In this document: one piece after another, positions 11,440-23,800 of the stretch | Position numbering within the stretch: position 1 is the first letter of the stretch | Layout: every line of letters begins with the position of its first letter | Assembly: GCA_964034945.1 (NCBI GenBank) | Contig: OZ035961.1 | Coordinates: 6,368,001-6,432,000 of the forward strand | Reading direction: 5' to 3' | Length of the DNA: 64,000 bases | Source of the DNA: Chrysopilus asiliformis | Lineage: Eukaryota > Arthropoda > Insecta > Diptera > Rhagionidae | The notes under the pieces: generated by a model | Told to the model about the DNA's origin: nothing | What the model saw: only the letters and a program-made list of their open reading frames with translations | Databases searched by the model: none | Position numbers and translations under genes: made by a program

Positions 11440-14423
11440 ATGCCTACAACGGAGATTACAACAAATGGAAAACATAAAGAAGATGTGGAACACACTGCAT
11501 CTAAGTTGGAAAAATTGAAAGTTCAAAATGGAAATTCAGTACCTGCTCTAGCAATTCCCGAGGTAGAAAACCCCTCAGCGGAAGACACTAAAATAGAAGA
11601 AAACTCAAAAAAACCAGAAGAAGAACACATCGATCCCTATTGCAATGCTGAGAATCCTGTGAGGCTTTCCTTTCACGATGTCACCTCTGCAGCGTTTTTA
11701 ATAAAGGGTGGTGTTGTTCATACCCCTTGTCCAGTGAGTTTCTGTTTTCTTGTATTCAAATTTAAAAAAAAAACTGGATTTGAAAATGTTTTATTAGAGA
11801 TCACATTTGTCTGATGAAACCAATATGGAGGTTTATTTGAAAGAGGAATTCTTGCAATTCACTGGCAGGTTAGTAACAAAAATGTTTTCAATTTTTTATT
11901 CTGTTCAAAAAATTGGCAAAACATAATTTTTGATTATCAATTAGATTTATTTCGGTCTTTTTAAATGGTCAATTTCATCTATTTATTGTTAAAGTTTTAG
12001 CATCTTCTGAATAGTGAACAAAAATATGTTTACTGATAAATTTATCATTAGAATTTCACACCTGGCCATTTAACAATGGTTTTCTTCGTGAGCTGAAGAT
12101 ATTTTTATTTTTCTCGCTAGTGAATCTCAAAACTTTGGGTACCTACTTAAATATTTTTGTTGACGTACATTATTAATTCACACCTGCAACTTTGTACGAT
12201 AGTAAACATGATAAAGATTTTTATAGCTTACGCAGTTCTCTTAACAGTTGTATCATTACATATTGTGCGCGCCTGCCCCCTTGACATGCCCCCTACAAGA
12301 AAAAAATTAATGGGTCTCTCATTAGTTAAAAGCCATTTTATTGACTGTTCATTTTATTGAAATTTTGATAAAATTATCGTGTATCTGCGGCAAACCGTAC
12401 GCGATTACATTTTTGAAAAAAAAAAAATGAAAAGTTAGAACTTGTCATACCGAATGCAATTCGATGTCGCACTGTACGAATTTTAAAGAAAGCCAAATGA
12501 ATTTAGACGTTTTTCCTTCCGCAAAAGGTTTTTGATTGCACTGCTAAATGAAAAATGACTACCAAATAAAGATTATTCAATTAGAAACATTTTGTGGAGA
12601 AAAAGACTTCCCAGTCGGTATGCTGTGTGCATTTTTTTCAATTTTTGTTTAGGAAGTCGAGACCTCTTTTTTCCGAAAAAGTATTTATTTCCAATTCCTA
12701 AAAACGTTCGTGAAACATTTTCAAATATTTTTCTTTCTGTAAATTCTTAAAAAAGTTTTTATTAAATAAAAAAATCAGTTTCAAGGAACGAGGTGCCCGT
12801 TATACTCTACTCATGCTTTCGGATGAACAAAAAGAAAAGGGCGTTATATCAGCCTCACTGGGAAATCACGCACAAGTAAATTTGTTTTAGGAGATTTGTC
12901 AAGCAAAATCACTAAAAAAATTTTTTTAGGGCCTCAGTTACCACAGTTGCAAACTAGGAATCCCTGCTACTGTTGTTATGCCAACGGCGGCGCCAATTAT
13001 GAAAATTCAAAAGTGCCGTAATTACGGAGCTAGAGTTATTGTCGCTGGCAACGATATGGGCGAAGCGAAGCGAATTGCGATGAAAATGGCGAAAGAAGAA
13101 GGTTTGATTTACATAAACGGATACGATCACCCTCATATAATGGCCGGTCAAGGGACTATCGGACTGGAAATTCTGGAACAAGTTCCAGAGCCCGATGCAG
13201 TCGTTGTTCCAGTTGGCGGTGGTGGGCTAATTGCTGGAATCGCCACTGCTATTAAAGCATTGTCGCCGAAAACTAAAATTATTGTAAGTACCTGAAATTC
13301 GGATAGTTTTTTGGCTAACTTGATAGCCTGTCCCACGTTGAGGAATAGAGGCGTCTGCGATCGGTTGACGGCAGTATTAAATCTGATAAAAAAAACTTGA
13401 AAAAGCAGGGCAAGAAGAGCGAAAATTAGCGTGACGGATTCTTTTGGACGACATCTAATCTGGAGTTTCGAAAAATGCCGTATTTGTCTATTTTTAAAAG
13501 ATCAGAAGATATTTGAATAAAATTATTTGAATTATTTGAATTGGTTAAACATTGTAATATATCTCGAAAACGGTTAAATTTTGAATATTTTATCAATTCT
13601 AAATTTTCCGTTTATTTTTTCAAAATTTCCACTATTTTTACAGGGTGTCGAATCAGAAAAATGTCAAAGTTTTACAAAAGCAATGGAAAATGGCGGTCCA
13701 ATTTTAACATCCATTCACAACACCCTTGCCGATGGTTTAGCAGTTCCCCAAGTTGGGTACAACGCGTACGCGACTGTTTTACCACTTTTGGATAAAATGG
13801 TCGTCGTAAAAGAAGAATGGATCGCCTTAGCGATTTTGCGGCTTGTAGAGCTTGAGAAATGCGTTGTAGAAGGTGCTGGGGCTGCCGGATTAGCTGCCAT
13901 CCTGTCAGGACATTTAGATGAGTTTAAGGGCAAGAGGTATTTTTTTTATTCTCCAAGAAGGTTTTTCTTTAGCTTTTGAATTTAGGGTAGTTTTGTTATT
14001 ATGCGGAGGTAATATCGACACAACAGTTTTTGGCCGGTGTTTGGAGCGCGGCTTGGCAGCTGAGGGTCGCCTTTTAAGATTCAATGTGACCGTCAGTGAT
14101 CGACCAGGAGGTATTGCTGAACTTTGTAAACTTATGGCCTGTCTTGGAGTATCAATTAAGGACATTATGCACGAGCGTGCTTGGCTGAAGGATATTCATA
14201 GTGTCGAGGTGGGTGTTTTTCATATCAATTTAACAATTTGGAATTTTCACATATATTTTTTGTTTTAATACACATTTTTTTAAAAAATATTTTTAAAATT
14301 TAGGTGAAAGTTGTCTGTGAAACAAGAGATTGGGCACATAGTTTAGAGCTCCGACAAGCATTAAAGGATAATTATACTCATGTATGCTTTGCTAATTCAC
14401 CAATGGCAATTCAAGGACAATAA
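11440..14423 (+). CDS. L-threonine/L-serine ammonia-lyase (PLP fold type II plus ACT domain), 7 exons
   Basis: The enzyme would deaminate threonine to 2-oxobutyrate (or serine to pyruvate) using PLP. Exons: 11440-11733, 11798-11868, 12779-12875, 12930-13283, 13644-13936, 13986-14208, 14304-14423. All junctions are GT-AG, phases agree, and the product is 483 aa. Residues about 1-75 are a polar, acidic leader. The PLP lysine is K124 in SFKERGA, the asparagine loop is SLGNHAQG at 148-155, and the phosphate-binding loop is GGGGL at 250-254. CGGNID lies at 376-381. A C-terminal ACT-type domain (about 398-475, SDRPGG at 407-412) suggests allosteric control. All key residues of the family are present. 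The 910-nt second intron is the largest. Stop TAA is followed by AATAAA at 14637. Family assignment is firm; threonine versus serine preference cannot be read from sequence. Confidence 0.95.
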
Positions 14424-14636
14424 ACTTACAATTAGTATTTTCATAATTAAACTAAATCATTTTAAAATCAAGGTGCGATGTTTTGTTATTTTATTGTAAG
14501 ATCATTATGTCAAATATTAAAAAAAATTTGTCTAAAAAATATGCTGCTTAAATGATAGGTAAAATAGGTTAAAAAAAATATGCCTTAAAAATATTATTGA
14601 TATTTTCTTAAAATATTTATGATATTATATTCTATG

Positions 14637-14642
14637 AATAAA
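14637..14642 (+). terminator. Polyadenylation signal of the ammonia-lyase gene
   Basis: AATAAA lies 214 nt after the stop codon, with a second AATAAA starting at 14651. It falls in the short gap between two converging genes. Confidence 0.55.
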
Positions 14643-14826
14643 ATAAAATGAATAAAAAATATAATTGTTTTAGTGTTTGGTTCGTAAAAAAATTGAACAA
14701 AATGCGTTTCTTTGTGTACTTGGAAATTTGGAAAGACCGATCAGAAAAAAGAGGTTTGTCTTCTAAAAATTGTGGTTTAATAAAAAAATAATGACAATCT
14801 AAATTAAATATCCAATTGTTTTAGTT

Positions 14827-17800
14827 TTAACTCCCCATTGTGAGTTTTTCAATCCAATCGTAGAAGGATGAAATTTTCGTATAAATAGAATGTGTAGATG
14901 TTTTGCAATTGATTTTAGATGTTTCTAATCCAACAATAATTGAGGTCCAACCACGTTTGTCGGTACTCAAATCGTTAATAAAAGATTTTGGTGATAATAT
15001 TCCGCTGGAACCACCCTAAAAAAAATTGTACATTAAAGCGTTGCAAATCTTGCTACAGTAGTTTTACTTACAAAACAAGTGTTATCTCCGGAGTTTTCTC
15101 TGATGACACATATTTGAGAATCTATAATGCCACGAGGAAATTGTTCTGGATGGTGATCAAGATTTTGGCATTCCACGTTATTCAGTATCGTAACGTTTGT
15201 TTCCAAAATACCTTTAGATAATTTACAGCCTGTAACCGAAAAAGAAGATATGAAAAAATTCTAAAGTATTTTTTTTATTCTATATTTACTATTTGGCTCT
15301 TGCCCATATCCCAATACTTCCATAGCCCTTGTTGGTTCATCTTGGGAACGCCATAAACAGGAAACTTTTGTACCAATATTACTAAAACGTCTGTAAAATT
15401 TTAAACAAAAAAAATCTGTGAATGGGTTGTAATCAATTCGTTAATTAAATCGATGAGAATGGACCAAGTGCACGCGCGCACTGCGGTGGTGAATATGTAG
15501 AATGGTGCTAAAGTGGAAATTATTTATTTTGATGCACGAATTGATTTACCTATGATTTATGAGTGTCTTATGACGCCTCGTCTTGGGATTTTCGTCGAAT
15601 TGTTTTCAAAAAATCGTAAGAAATATTGTTTGTTCTCATAAGAATGAACAAATTTTTTTGTAAAAGATTTGAATGGATTTATTTTACGTATAAAATGTAT
15701 TCGATTTAAATGCAGGAACTTTTAGGCCTAATTTTTCAGCCCTTTAATGGGCTATGGTGCGAAAATACACCACAACATAAGGACGAAACCTCAAGCAGTA
15801 AAACCAAATTGTAAGCAAATTTTTCTAAGTTGGCCTAAAACTTATCTCTCAAACGATGATCGGCCTGTTAATAGGTTAATTAACTGCGCTTCATTAGCTT
15901 TTTAGTAACTAAATTTTAACATATAACTTACTGTCTTTTTTCTTCAATTTTCACAATCGCTATGTCGTTATAGGCAAAAATTGGATAATAGTCTGGATGA
16001 ATAAAAACATCCGTCACTGGAATGTCACTAACTTTACGCGATTTGGTTACAAGATCTATGCCACCTAAGCGAACGTAATCTGGATTTGATCTAAAAATAC
16101 ACAAAAAGTAAAATTTTAATATGAAAATAAGAAGAAAAAAAAGATAAATTACTTTAAACAATGTGCTGCAGTTAAAACAAAATTTCTGTGGTACAGAATT
16201 CCATTGCAGAGAAATTCTAGTGTTCCGTCATTTTGTTTCCATCCAAGGGCGACCTGTGTATAAAGAGTATAAAAATATGTGGTATAAAGAGCATATGAGT
16301 TTCTTATACAAAATTTACGTCACTACCTAATTTACACTATAACCAGACGGATAAAATATTAGTTTAGACGGAGTGATATTCCGTAACTTGTTTCAAGCGA
16401 TTGTTTCTAGTTAGAAGAACAAGAAGTATTCGCTGTCTCTGTTTTGACCGAAATAAATGACAGAGAGAAACCGAGATAGCAAATGCCACTATTTCTTCTA
16501 ACTCGAAACAAACGCTTGAATCAAGTTACGGAATACCACTCAAGAACAACTGAAATATCTCGACAACAGTCAAATATATCAATTTCCAATAACAGGAATA
16601 AATGTAGGGAATTTTCAAACTTTCTTGTTTTAATTTTAATAATTTTCCAGAACCTGGGCACCAATCATGTATTCCGGCGCGTCTCTGTCTTTCGACTTCT
16701 ACCCAGCTTTTGATTCTTGATTTCGCCATATCTGCAGCTTGAAATTTCGCGGAATCGTCACTATGAATCGAAACGTGATTCTGAACTGTCATTCCAGAAA
16801 ATTTGAAGCTGCTGATATGGCGAAGTCAAGAGTCAAAAGCTGCGTTGAAGTCGAAAGACAGAGACGCGTCGGAATACATGATTGGTGCCCTGATTTCAAA
16901 AATTTTGATTTTTCCACATTAAAATGTCGTGCTTATTTTTATTTAATTACCACATTCGGGTTTTTAGTAACTTTCGATGCGAAAACTTCCTCAAAACTTG
17001 ATCCAGGAACAATTTTTCGAAAATAGTATTTTTCATCATCACTAAAGTTGTTCACTTTACTCAAAAATATCAAGTCCTCGTTATTACGTTCTATGCAGTC
17101 TGAAAGTTTTAAAATAATTTATTTATTTTGCTTCATAAAATTTTTTTTTGTATTTTTTAGAATTTTCCCTAATATTTGTGAAATTGTATCGTGGATTGGG
17201 GGAGGGGTGAGGTGTGTGCAGTGGTGCACACCGGATTTGTTGGGCAGGTGGGTGGCGAGTTAAATGAAAAAAATAAATGTAACGCAAAATTTAAAATAAA
17301 ATTATAAAATACTTCAAAAAAAAAAAAGCGCCACAGGCGAATTTTTTTTTATAGATTGTAATTTAACTTGAAATAATTAGATTAATGTGACAGTGTGATG
17401 GTGGTATTAAAGCCCAGACAAAAAATGGGCATAAATGTTAGAATTTGCAAATTAGCGTGATGTTTTTTATGAACAGCCCTTAACTCAAACTTATTTTCCT
17501 TACATCGACTAAGAGATCCGTCAGAAAGTTGTGGCTCTGGACAGCAAATAAATGTTTCCGTTCCATTTCCAAAACAAATATTTCCTGCCGCGGAAGAATT
17601 TCCTTCTCCATCAGTACAAGCTGTTATTGGTTTACATGTGCCAATATTTTCACTTCCAAATATTTTACAGATAGCGCCTTCACGGGGATGCAGACTGGAA
17701 TCATTCTGAGCTAAAATATTTTTTATTTGAGAGCAAATTCTGACTTAAATTTTTTTTCTCGGAAAAAATTCACACTTTTTGGATCACTAAATACCTTTTA

Positions 17801-17858
17801 ATTGCTGAAGAATTTGCAAAAATGCCACCAAAATTAAGTACGGTTTTAATGATTTCAT
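14827..17858 (-). CDS. Clip-domain serine protease-like protein with altered active-site loop, 8 exons
   Basis: A secreted clip-domain S1A protein of 375 aa. Exons from the start: 17858-17795, 17710-17504, 17099-16951, 16253-16153, 16090-15932, 15390-15290, 15229-15072, 15015-14827; all GT-AG and in phase. Residues 1-21 form a hydrophobic signal peptide. The clip domain uses C36, C47, C53, C67, C77 and C78. RK|IVPG at 118-123 is a likely activation site. His is present in TAAHC (H171), Asp in YNDIAI (D216) and Ser in GGS (S316). Two key neighbours are changed: the usual GDSGGP is GGSSGI, so Asp194 (chymotrypsin numbering) is Gly, and the specificity-pocket position 189 is Asn (N310). Asp194 normally pairs with the new N-terminus after activation, so activity may be weak or absent. 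Intron 3 carries two MITEs. The probable role is in haemolymph proteolytic cascades, inferred from the family. Confidence 0.9.
16371..16542. mobile_element. Foldback MITE family B (inside protease intron 3)
   Basis: Inverted arms run from GAGTGATATTCCGTAACTTG to CAAGTTACGGAATACCACTC, each about 65 bp and containing AGTTAGAAGAA / TTCTTCTAACT. Other copies are at 42655-42825 and 45871-46041. This copy lies wholly within an intron of the clip protease. Confidence 0.85.
16656..16890. mobile_element. Foldback MITE family A (inside protease intron 3)
   Basis: A complete palindromic copy bounded by GGGCACCAATCATG and CATGATTGGTGCCC, matching 4081-4314 over its full length. It sits 113 bp from the family B element in the same intron. 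Confidence 0.87.
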
Positions 17859-17932
17859 ATTTAATAATAAATTGTGCTACTATTATAATTACAGTATTTA
17901 CAAGAAATCAACAATTGTTATTCAACTAGAAG

Positions 17933-17938
17933 TTTATA
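17933..17938 (-). promoter_or_regulatory. Candidate TATA box of the clip-protease gene
   Basis: TATAAA on the minus strand lies 75 nt upstream of the start codon at 17858, leaving room for a 40-50 nt 5' UTR. The assignment rests on motif and spacing only. Confidence 0.4.
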
Positions 17939-17939
17939 A

Positions 17940-18712
17940 AGTTTTTCATTTATATTGTCTCTCGATTCACGTGCTATTCGATTGGAAGTAGTTGACTTTC
18001 TGCCACTGTATAATATATTTGTGGAAATCCAAAACCATTTTCAGTGTAGTCAGTTGTAAAACGATTTCAAAAGAATTTTATTATTAAAAATGTTTACTTA
18101 AGAATTCGAGGGGATTTAAACTTTTACATGAAATCTTGAATCTAAGAAAAAATTTGAATACTTTTTTTCGTCGAAAAAATAGAACATTCTCGGCTAAAGA
18201 AAAGAATAGTATATTATGCAACAAGGGGCGAAAGTCAACGATTTCACGAGTGTGAAGTTAGCTGCACGAGCGAAGCGATTTCCCCTCGACATTTTTTTAA
18301 TTTTTTTTTTGCAAATAATTGGTTTAACATTGGCAATACTATATTTGTTTTGATCAAACTAGTATTGGGTTTTAACTATGCAACGACGTCAACGAACATT
18401 CATAAGAATTGGTAAACTACCTTGTAAAATGAATAAAAAATAAAAGTGTTTATCTTTTCTGCGGTCAACAAGTTTTGTTTTGATTAACCCGTAATATTGG
18501 AAAATCTGTTGAATATATGATTATGTGCATGAATGATAATAATTTTTTTGCATGCTTTGAGTGGAAATCGTAATTAGTAATTCTGATTATGAATTAAGCA
18601 TCTTCTAGTACGGCTATTAGGATTTACTGATAATCATTTGAACATTCAATAAAATTAAATTTGAACTTTGATGCAATTTGAATTTGCATACGTTGTGATT
18701 GATTTTAGAATA
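17940..18712. other. Upstream spacer of the clip-protease gene
   Basis: No gene or clear element recognised. The sequence is AT-rich with a few GC-richer islands (for example 18225-18290). Confidence 0.4.
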
Positions 18713-18845
18713 CAGTGGAACATCGGTTCGTAAATATGATCCGTCCCTGAAGGCCGTTTAAAAACCGAGGTATTTTCTGGGCTCAAAAGTAGTTTACGAA
18801 CCGCACCGTTCACAATCGAGACCCCACTGATCCGTTCTTGATCAA
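18713..18845. mobile_element. pogo/Tigger-like terminal fragment
   Basis: The fragment starts TACAGTGGAACATCGGTTCG, which resembles the CAGTGGAACCTCGGTT-type ends of pogo-superfamily MITEs. No matching opposite end was found on either side of the adjacent retroelement, so it is a fragment. The gypsy insertion begins a few bases later. Confidence 0.4.
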
Positions 18846-18849
18846 ATAT
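18846..18849. repeat. ATAT target-site duplication, left
   Basis: ATAT immediately precedes the first LTR (TGTAATG...), and ATAT at 40103-40106 immediately follows the last LTR (...CATTACA). A 4-bp ATAT duplication is typical of 17.6/297-type gypsy elements. Only the outermost LTR borders carry it. Confidence 0.8.
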
Positions 18850-20547
18850 TGTAATGAACCAGTAATTAAATTTCTTTAACTATGTGATTTGTCCATCGAT
18901 TTTCTGGCTTTCGAAATAGCTGGAATGATACCTCTTGCATAACGCACAGCTTAGCTCGTCGGTTGGGGCGGGTCGCTATTTCTACCATGAAAATCCACAA
19001 AAAAAATAATTTTATAGGTATCAATATGGGACTGGAGGGCTTGAGAAGAAGAGTTTTTAGGCAATTCACCGCTCCAAGGTAGTCCGAATAAAATTAATAA
19101 AAAAAATCAAAAGATTAAAAGAAAAAAAAATAACAAAAAAATCAAAATAATGAGCCATTGCCCATCAGACAAAATTTCAGAAGAAAAAAAAAACTTGATA
19201 GCTGGAAGAAAAATTTGAAATTATGCGCGAGTTTAAATTCACCACCCATTACCTCAAACACCGGGTTCGAGCCTTGATCCCTAAGCCGCCACTCGCTTAG
19301 AAATCCCCTTTTAAAAAAAATTACCAAAAAAAATCAAAAATCAACACATTTTTAAGCACTCCGTTCCTCTCATCATTTTTTATCGCCTCTTTCCTTCAAC
19401 ACCGAACAGGAAAACAGAGCCTCACCTCCGTTTTAAAAGATTAGTTTAACATTTTCAATTCTTTTTTTTTTTTGTGTTGCAAAAATATAAAACGTATTTT
19501 TTTTTTTTTTTAAACGTAGACTGAAACGTATTTTTTTTTTTTATTTTATGACAAAAAAAAAACATTTAATATATTCTTAACGTAAAATCCATATCTATCC
19601 CTACTAAATTATGACTATATAATAATTTATAAAAAAAACTCAAGACTTAGCTGGCCAGCGTATACGAAGATTTTTCTTTTAAATTTCTTCATTCCCCGCT
19701 ACCATACTGTAAAAAATCTGCTTCCGCTGCTCACTGCTGCCGCTGCTCTACCATTTTTGCTACTGCTAACCAATTTTTCTGCTGCCGCTGCTCTACTTTT
19801 CTTGCTGCCGCTATTCAATTTTTTCTGCTGTCGCTGCTCAATTTTTTTTTTCTGCTACCGCTGCTCTACAAAGATCCTGATCGGGCTCCGCAAAATTTGG
19901 TTGTTCAATAAGAAAAATCTTTTTTCTTTTTTTTTTTTTACCACATCACACAGATCACAATGTTTTATTTATAGTCCTTTTAATTTATTTAACACAATAT
20001 TCTTGTTTTGCATTTTAGTTTTTATTATATATTATACATTTTTACAAATTAATTTTAAATTTCTTTTGCATTTTCACAAAATTCGTTTCATTCATTTTTT
20101 TTTTTTAATCGTTTTCCACCAGTACAAAAAATTCAATTCGCGTTTGCTTTAATTCACACAAAAAAAAAACTAAACAATTAAGAAAAAAAAAAACATAAAA
20201 TTATCACGGAAAAAAAAAAAACAATTTAAATTTTTGGAAAATTTTTCACAAAATATGAAAAATAATTTTTTTTCTTTTAACCCGTACACGATGAAAATCA
20301 AATACTTAATAATCGAGGGCAAAGACCCGACTACTATTTATAGAAAAAAAAATTTCTAGAATTTTCCGTTCGTCATTCATTTTTTTTATTAAATCAAAGG
20401 TAACTGATAAAATAATTACCTGTGGAATCAAAGTAAATTAGATTGCCAGGATATCCAAAATTTTTTTAATCGAAACATTTTTTTTTTGTAATCATTTTTT
20501 AATCGAAATATTTTTTTTTTTGAAACTCCAGATAGTCCGACATTACA
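18850..20547 (-). repeat. Ty3/gypsy LTR, copy 1 (3' LTR)
   Basis: An LTR of 1698 bp with TG...CA ends (TGTAATG / CATTACA). It differs from the LTRs at 26471 and 38401 mainly by homopolymer length, so the copies are very young. Inside it at 19720-19870 is an imperfect array of CTGCTGCCGCTGCTCTAC-like units of about 27 bp. Open frames inside the LTR are not supported as genes. Confidence 0.93.
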
Positions 20548-20620
20548 CCATTCACCACTTTAGACCAACCCTGGTTGGTTAAAAGGGGCGAAAAAAAACG
20601 AGGACTATAACATATTCTAA

Positions 20621-20660
20621 CGCCCAATGTGGGGCTCGACCCATGACCCTGAGATAAGAT
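20621..20660 (-). repeat. tRNA-Lys(CUU) 3'-half-like sequence beside the 3' LTR
   Basis: On the element's sense strand this 40-nt block reads like the anticodon-loop to acceptor half of tRNA-Lys-CUU: it contains CTCAGGGTC, CGAGCCCCAC and TTGGGCG in the tRNA order. Compared with the tRNA sequence I know from animals, it has about four differences. It lies 73 bp inside the 3' LTR. It is not a tRNA gene because the 5' half is missing. An identical block is in copy 2. Confidence 0.7.
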
Positions 20661-20809
20661 TAACTATAAGATATTAAACTTATTTTACTTAACAAGATTT
20701 AAATAACTGCCATAGTAATTATTATGATTTTTTTTTTTAAGTTACTAACATTAGTAAAAGAGAGAAAAAAAAATATATTATGCATTGAGTGAATAATTAA
20801 GTCTAGAGT

Positions 20810-23800
20810 TTATGTCCTAAGATCTTTTGCATGATATCTACCTATAAATTTGCCTGCTAAATCTTCTACCTCATATAAGGAATTCCCTATTCGTTTCCGA
20901 ATTCTACATTTGATAAATTTTTTTGCTAATTTCGCGTTAAACCTCAAAGCAGCATTACTTTGTATGAAATTGCGTCTGAAAAGTTCTTGTCCGGGTTGGT
21001 ATACAATTACTCTAGCTCTAAGGTCATACGTTGACTTATTTTGCCTATATGCTTCCTGCAACTTAGCTGAGATTTTGTCTCTAATCAGCTGTAACTTATC
21101 TGATGGGTTTAAAACTACTATATCCACTTGATTGAGGTTTTCGAGTTTTTTAATCAAAGGATATGTCGACCCATGGGTTATCATATGATTTCCGAAAACA
21201 GCGAAATATGGAGAAACACCAATGGACTGATGTATAGTACTACGAAGTGCACAAGCGATATTGCTAATATTGGAATCCCATTTTCTTTGGTCATCCTTTA
21301 AAAATGCCCTAATCGCGGCCAATATTGACCTGTTTACTCTCTCAGATGCGTTAGCCTGAGGTGAATAAATAGCGGTCTTAATGTGACAAATGCCATACCT
21401 TCCCAAAAAGCTTGCAAATTCTTTAGAGACAAATTGTGATCCATTATCCGAAACTATCTGATTTGGTACACCAAAAATTTGGAAAATTTCTTTTTCTAGC
21501 ATCGGAATTATTTGTTTCGCTGTACCTCTACGTAATGGTTTTAACCACACGAATTTAGAAAACTGGTCAAGGACTATCAGTAAAACAGTATTACCATTCG
21601 TAGATTGAGGATAAGGTCCCATAAGATCTACATACAGTTTTTCGAAAGGACGACTTGTTGTTGCTGGTTGACCCATCAAAGGACGTAAGATTTGGTTTGG
21701 TGCTTTCGTTTCCTTACACGTGTCACAATTACGAACAAAATTCCGTACTTGTGTTACCATATTTGGCCAGAAATATCTATGACGAAGACGATACAATGTT
21801 TTTGATATACCCCCGTGTGAAGCTAAAGGAGATTCGTGTGCCTGTTTTATTAAGTTTGCCGTAAGTTCTGTCGGGACCCAAAGTTTCCAGGCCAAATCTT
21901 CTTGGACCTCACATCCAGACCGAGGGTTGGTGAGTTTGTAGACAAAACCATCAGATACACAGAGATCAGGAAGACGATCTTGGTTATTTAATACGGTTGA
22001 TTTAAGCTCATTATACTCTTCGGAAGAAAAACATGGGGAACTCAAATCAACATCAATATCAAGTGATTCTTGAAGTTCTATCTCCTCTGCATATACTCGT
22101 GATAATGCATCTGGTACCACATTCTCACTTCCTCGTCGATGTTCAATCTTGAAATCAAACGCCTGTAACTTAAGCGACCATCGAGCTAACCGACCACTTA
22201 AATCTTTTTGATTCATTAGCCACTTTAAACTTGCGTGGTCTGTGACTATCGTGAATGGGTGACCTTCGACGTATGGACGAAATTTTTTAACTCCCAAGAC
22301 AGCAGCGAAACATTCTAGCTCAGTTATACTGTAGTTTCGTTGTGCTGAATTTAATTTTTGCGAAACGTATGCTATTGGTTTCTCCTGATCCTCCAGATCA
22401 TTTTGGCACAATACACAGCCAATTCCAGTGGTACTGGCATCAGTCTGTATTATAAAAGGCCTGGAGTAATCGGGATTGACCAATACAGGAGCCGTTATCA
22501 ATGCTGTTTTAAGCTTATCAAAACTTTGCTGCGCTTCCTCGGACCAATGGAAGTTACCTGAAGATTTTTTTAAACTATCAGTTATGGGTGCAGCAAGATC
22601 TGCATAATTGGCAATGAAGCGTCGATACCAGCCAGACATTCCCAAGAACCTGCGGACTTGTTTGACAGTTTTAGGAACTGGAAAATCCGCAATGGCAGAG
22701 ACTTTAGCTGGATCGGTTTTTAAACATCCGTCCCCAACGACAAATCCCAGATATTTAATTTGCTTCATACAAAATTTACTTTTAGCCATGTTGATAGTGA
22801 GTTCAGCTAAACGAAGACACCTTGCAACTTCTTTGAGGACCGATAAATGTGTATCAAAATCCTGAGAAATGATCAGCAAATCATCCAAATACACAAAAAC
22901 GAATTCCCGCATTGATGTGGGCAGAAGTTTAAGGACCTTATCCATAAGACGACACAATCTTTGTCCAGAATTACACAAACCAAACGGCATCACCGTAAAT
23001 TGATAAAGCGGTCTACCGGGAACGGTGAAGGCCGTTTTATCTCTTGACGACTCTGCCAATGGAACCTGCCAAAATGCGTCTTTAAGATCGATCGCTGAAA
23101 TAAAACGAGTATCGTGAAGTCTACTCAAATGCCCATCTATATGTGGTAAAGGGTACGCGTCCTAAATTGTAACACGATTGACACGTCTCGAGTCCAGACA
23201 AAGCCTGTTTTTCCCTGGTTTTCGTACTAGTACGACAGGGGAACTCCAAGCACTATGACTTTCCTCTATTACCCCTAGACTCAACATACGATCTAACTCC
23301 TCGTATATTAACTTCTGTATCGCCGGCGACACAGGATAATGTTTCTGTTTTACAGGAGTTGCTTCACCGACATCGATTAAGTGTTCTTCGATTGTTGTTT
23401 TTCCCAATCCCAAAACTTCACATGATGGAAATTGAGCAATCACCACTTGAAGACGTTTATGATCTTCTTCGCAAAGATTATGAATATTGAGGTCTTCAAT
23501 TTTAACAGAAGGAGGTTCTATTTCCAAAGAGCTTATATTCGGAAAGATGTTAAACAAACGGCAAAAATCAATACCCAAATAAAGAGGCTGAGATAATCCA
23601 GGAATGATGTAAAAAATTTGTTTCTTTGTGATTTTTCCATACGTGATCGAAACCGAAATGTAACCCTTGATGTCTTGTGAACTACCATCCGTGGTTTTAA
23701 TCGAAGAGTTCATTTTGTGCAATTTGAGTCCAAGTTCATTCAGAATTTCCAAAGATCCCAAACCCAAACAACTGATACTGGCTCCGGTATCTACCAAACC

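Noticed and set aside
12157..12360. 67-codon frame in intron 2 of the ammonia-lyase gene with a signal-peptide-like stretch
   Set aside because: It has no cysteine framework or known domain after the hydrophobic run, no supported splice partners, and lies within a well-defined intron.
19205..19330. tRNA-like GGGTTCGAGCC motif within each LTR
   Set aside because: Only a B-box-like match was seen. No A-box at the right distance and no stems could be drawn, so it is not listed as a tRNA or SINE.
19757..20152. 131-codon frame inside the LTR (also near 27376 and 39307)
   Set aside because: It is Phe/Leu-rich translation of poly-T and CTGCTGCC repeats. Its length varies between LTR copies with homopolymer changes, so it is not a conserved protein.
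20548..20809. env-like gene downstream of pol
   Set aside because: Only about 260 nt lie between pol and the 3' LTR, with no open frame, so the element is env-less.
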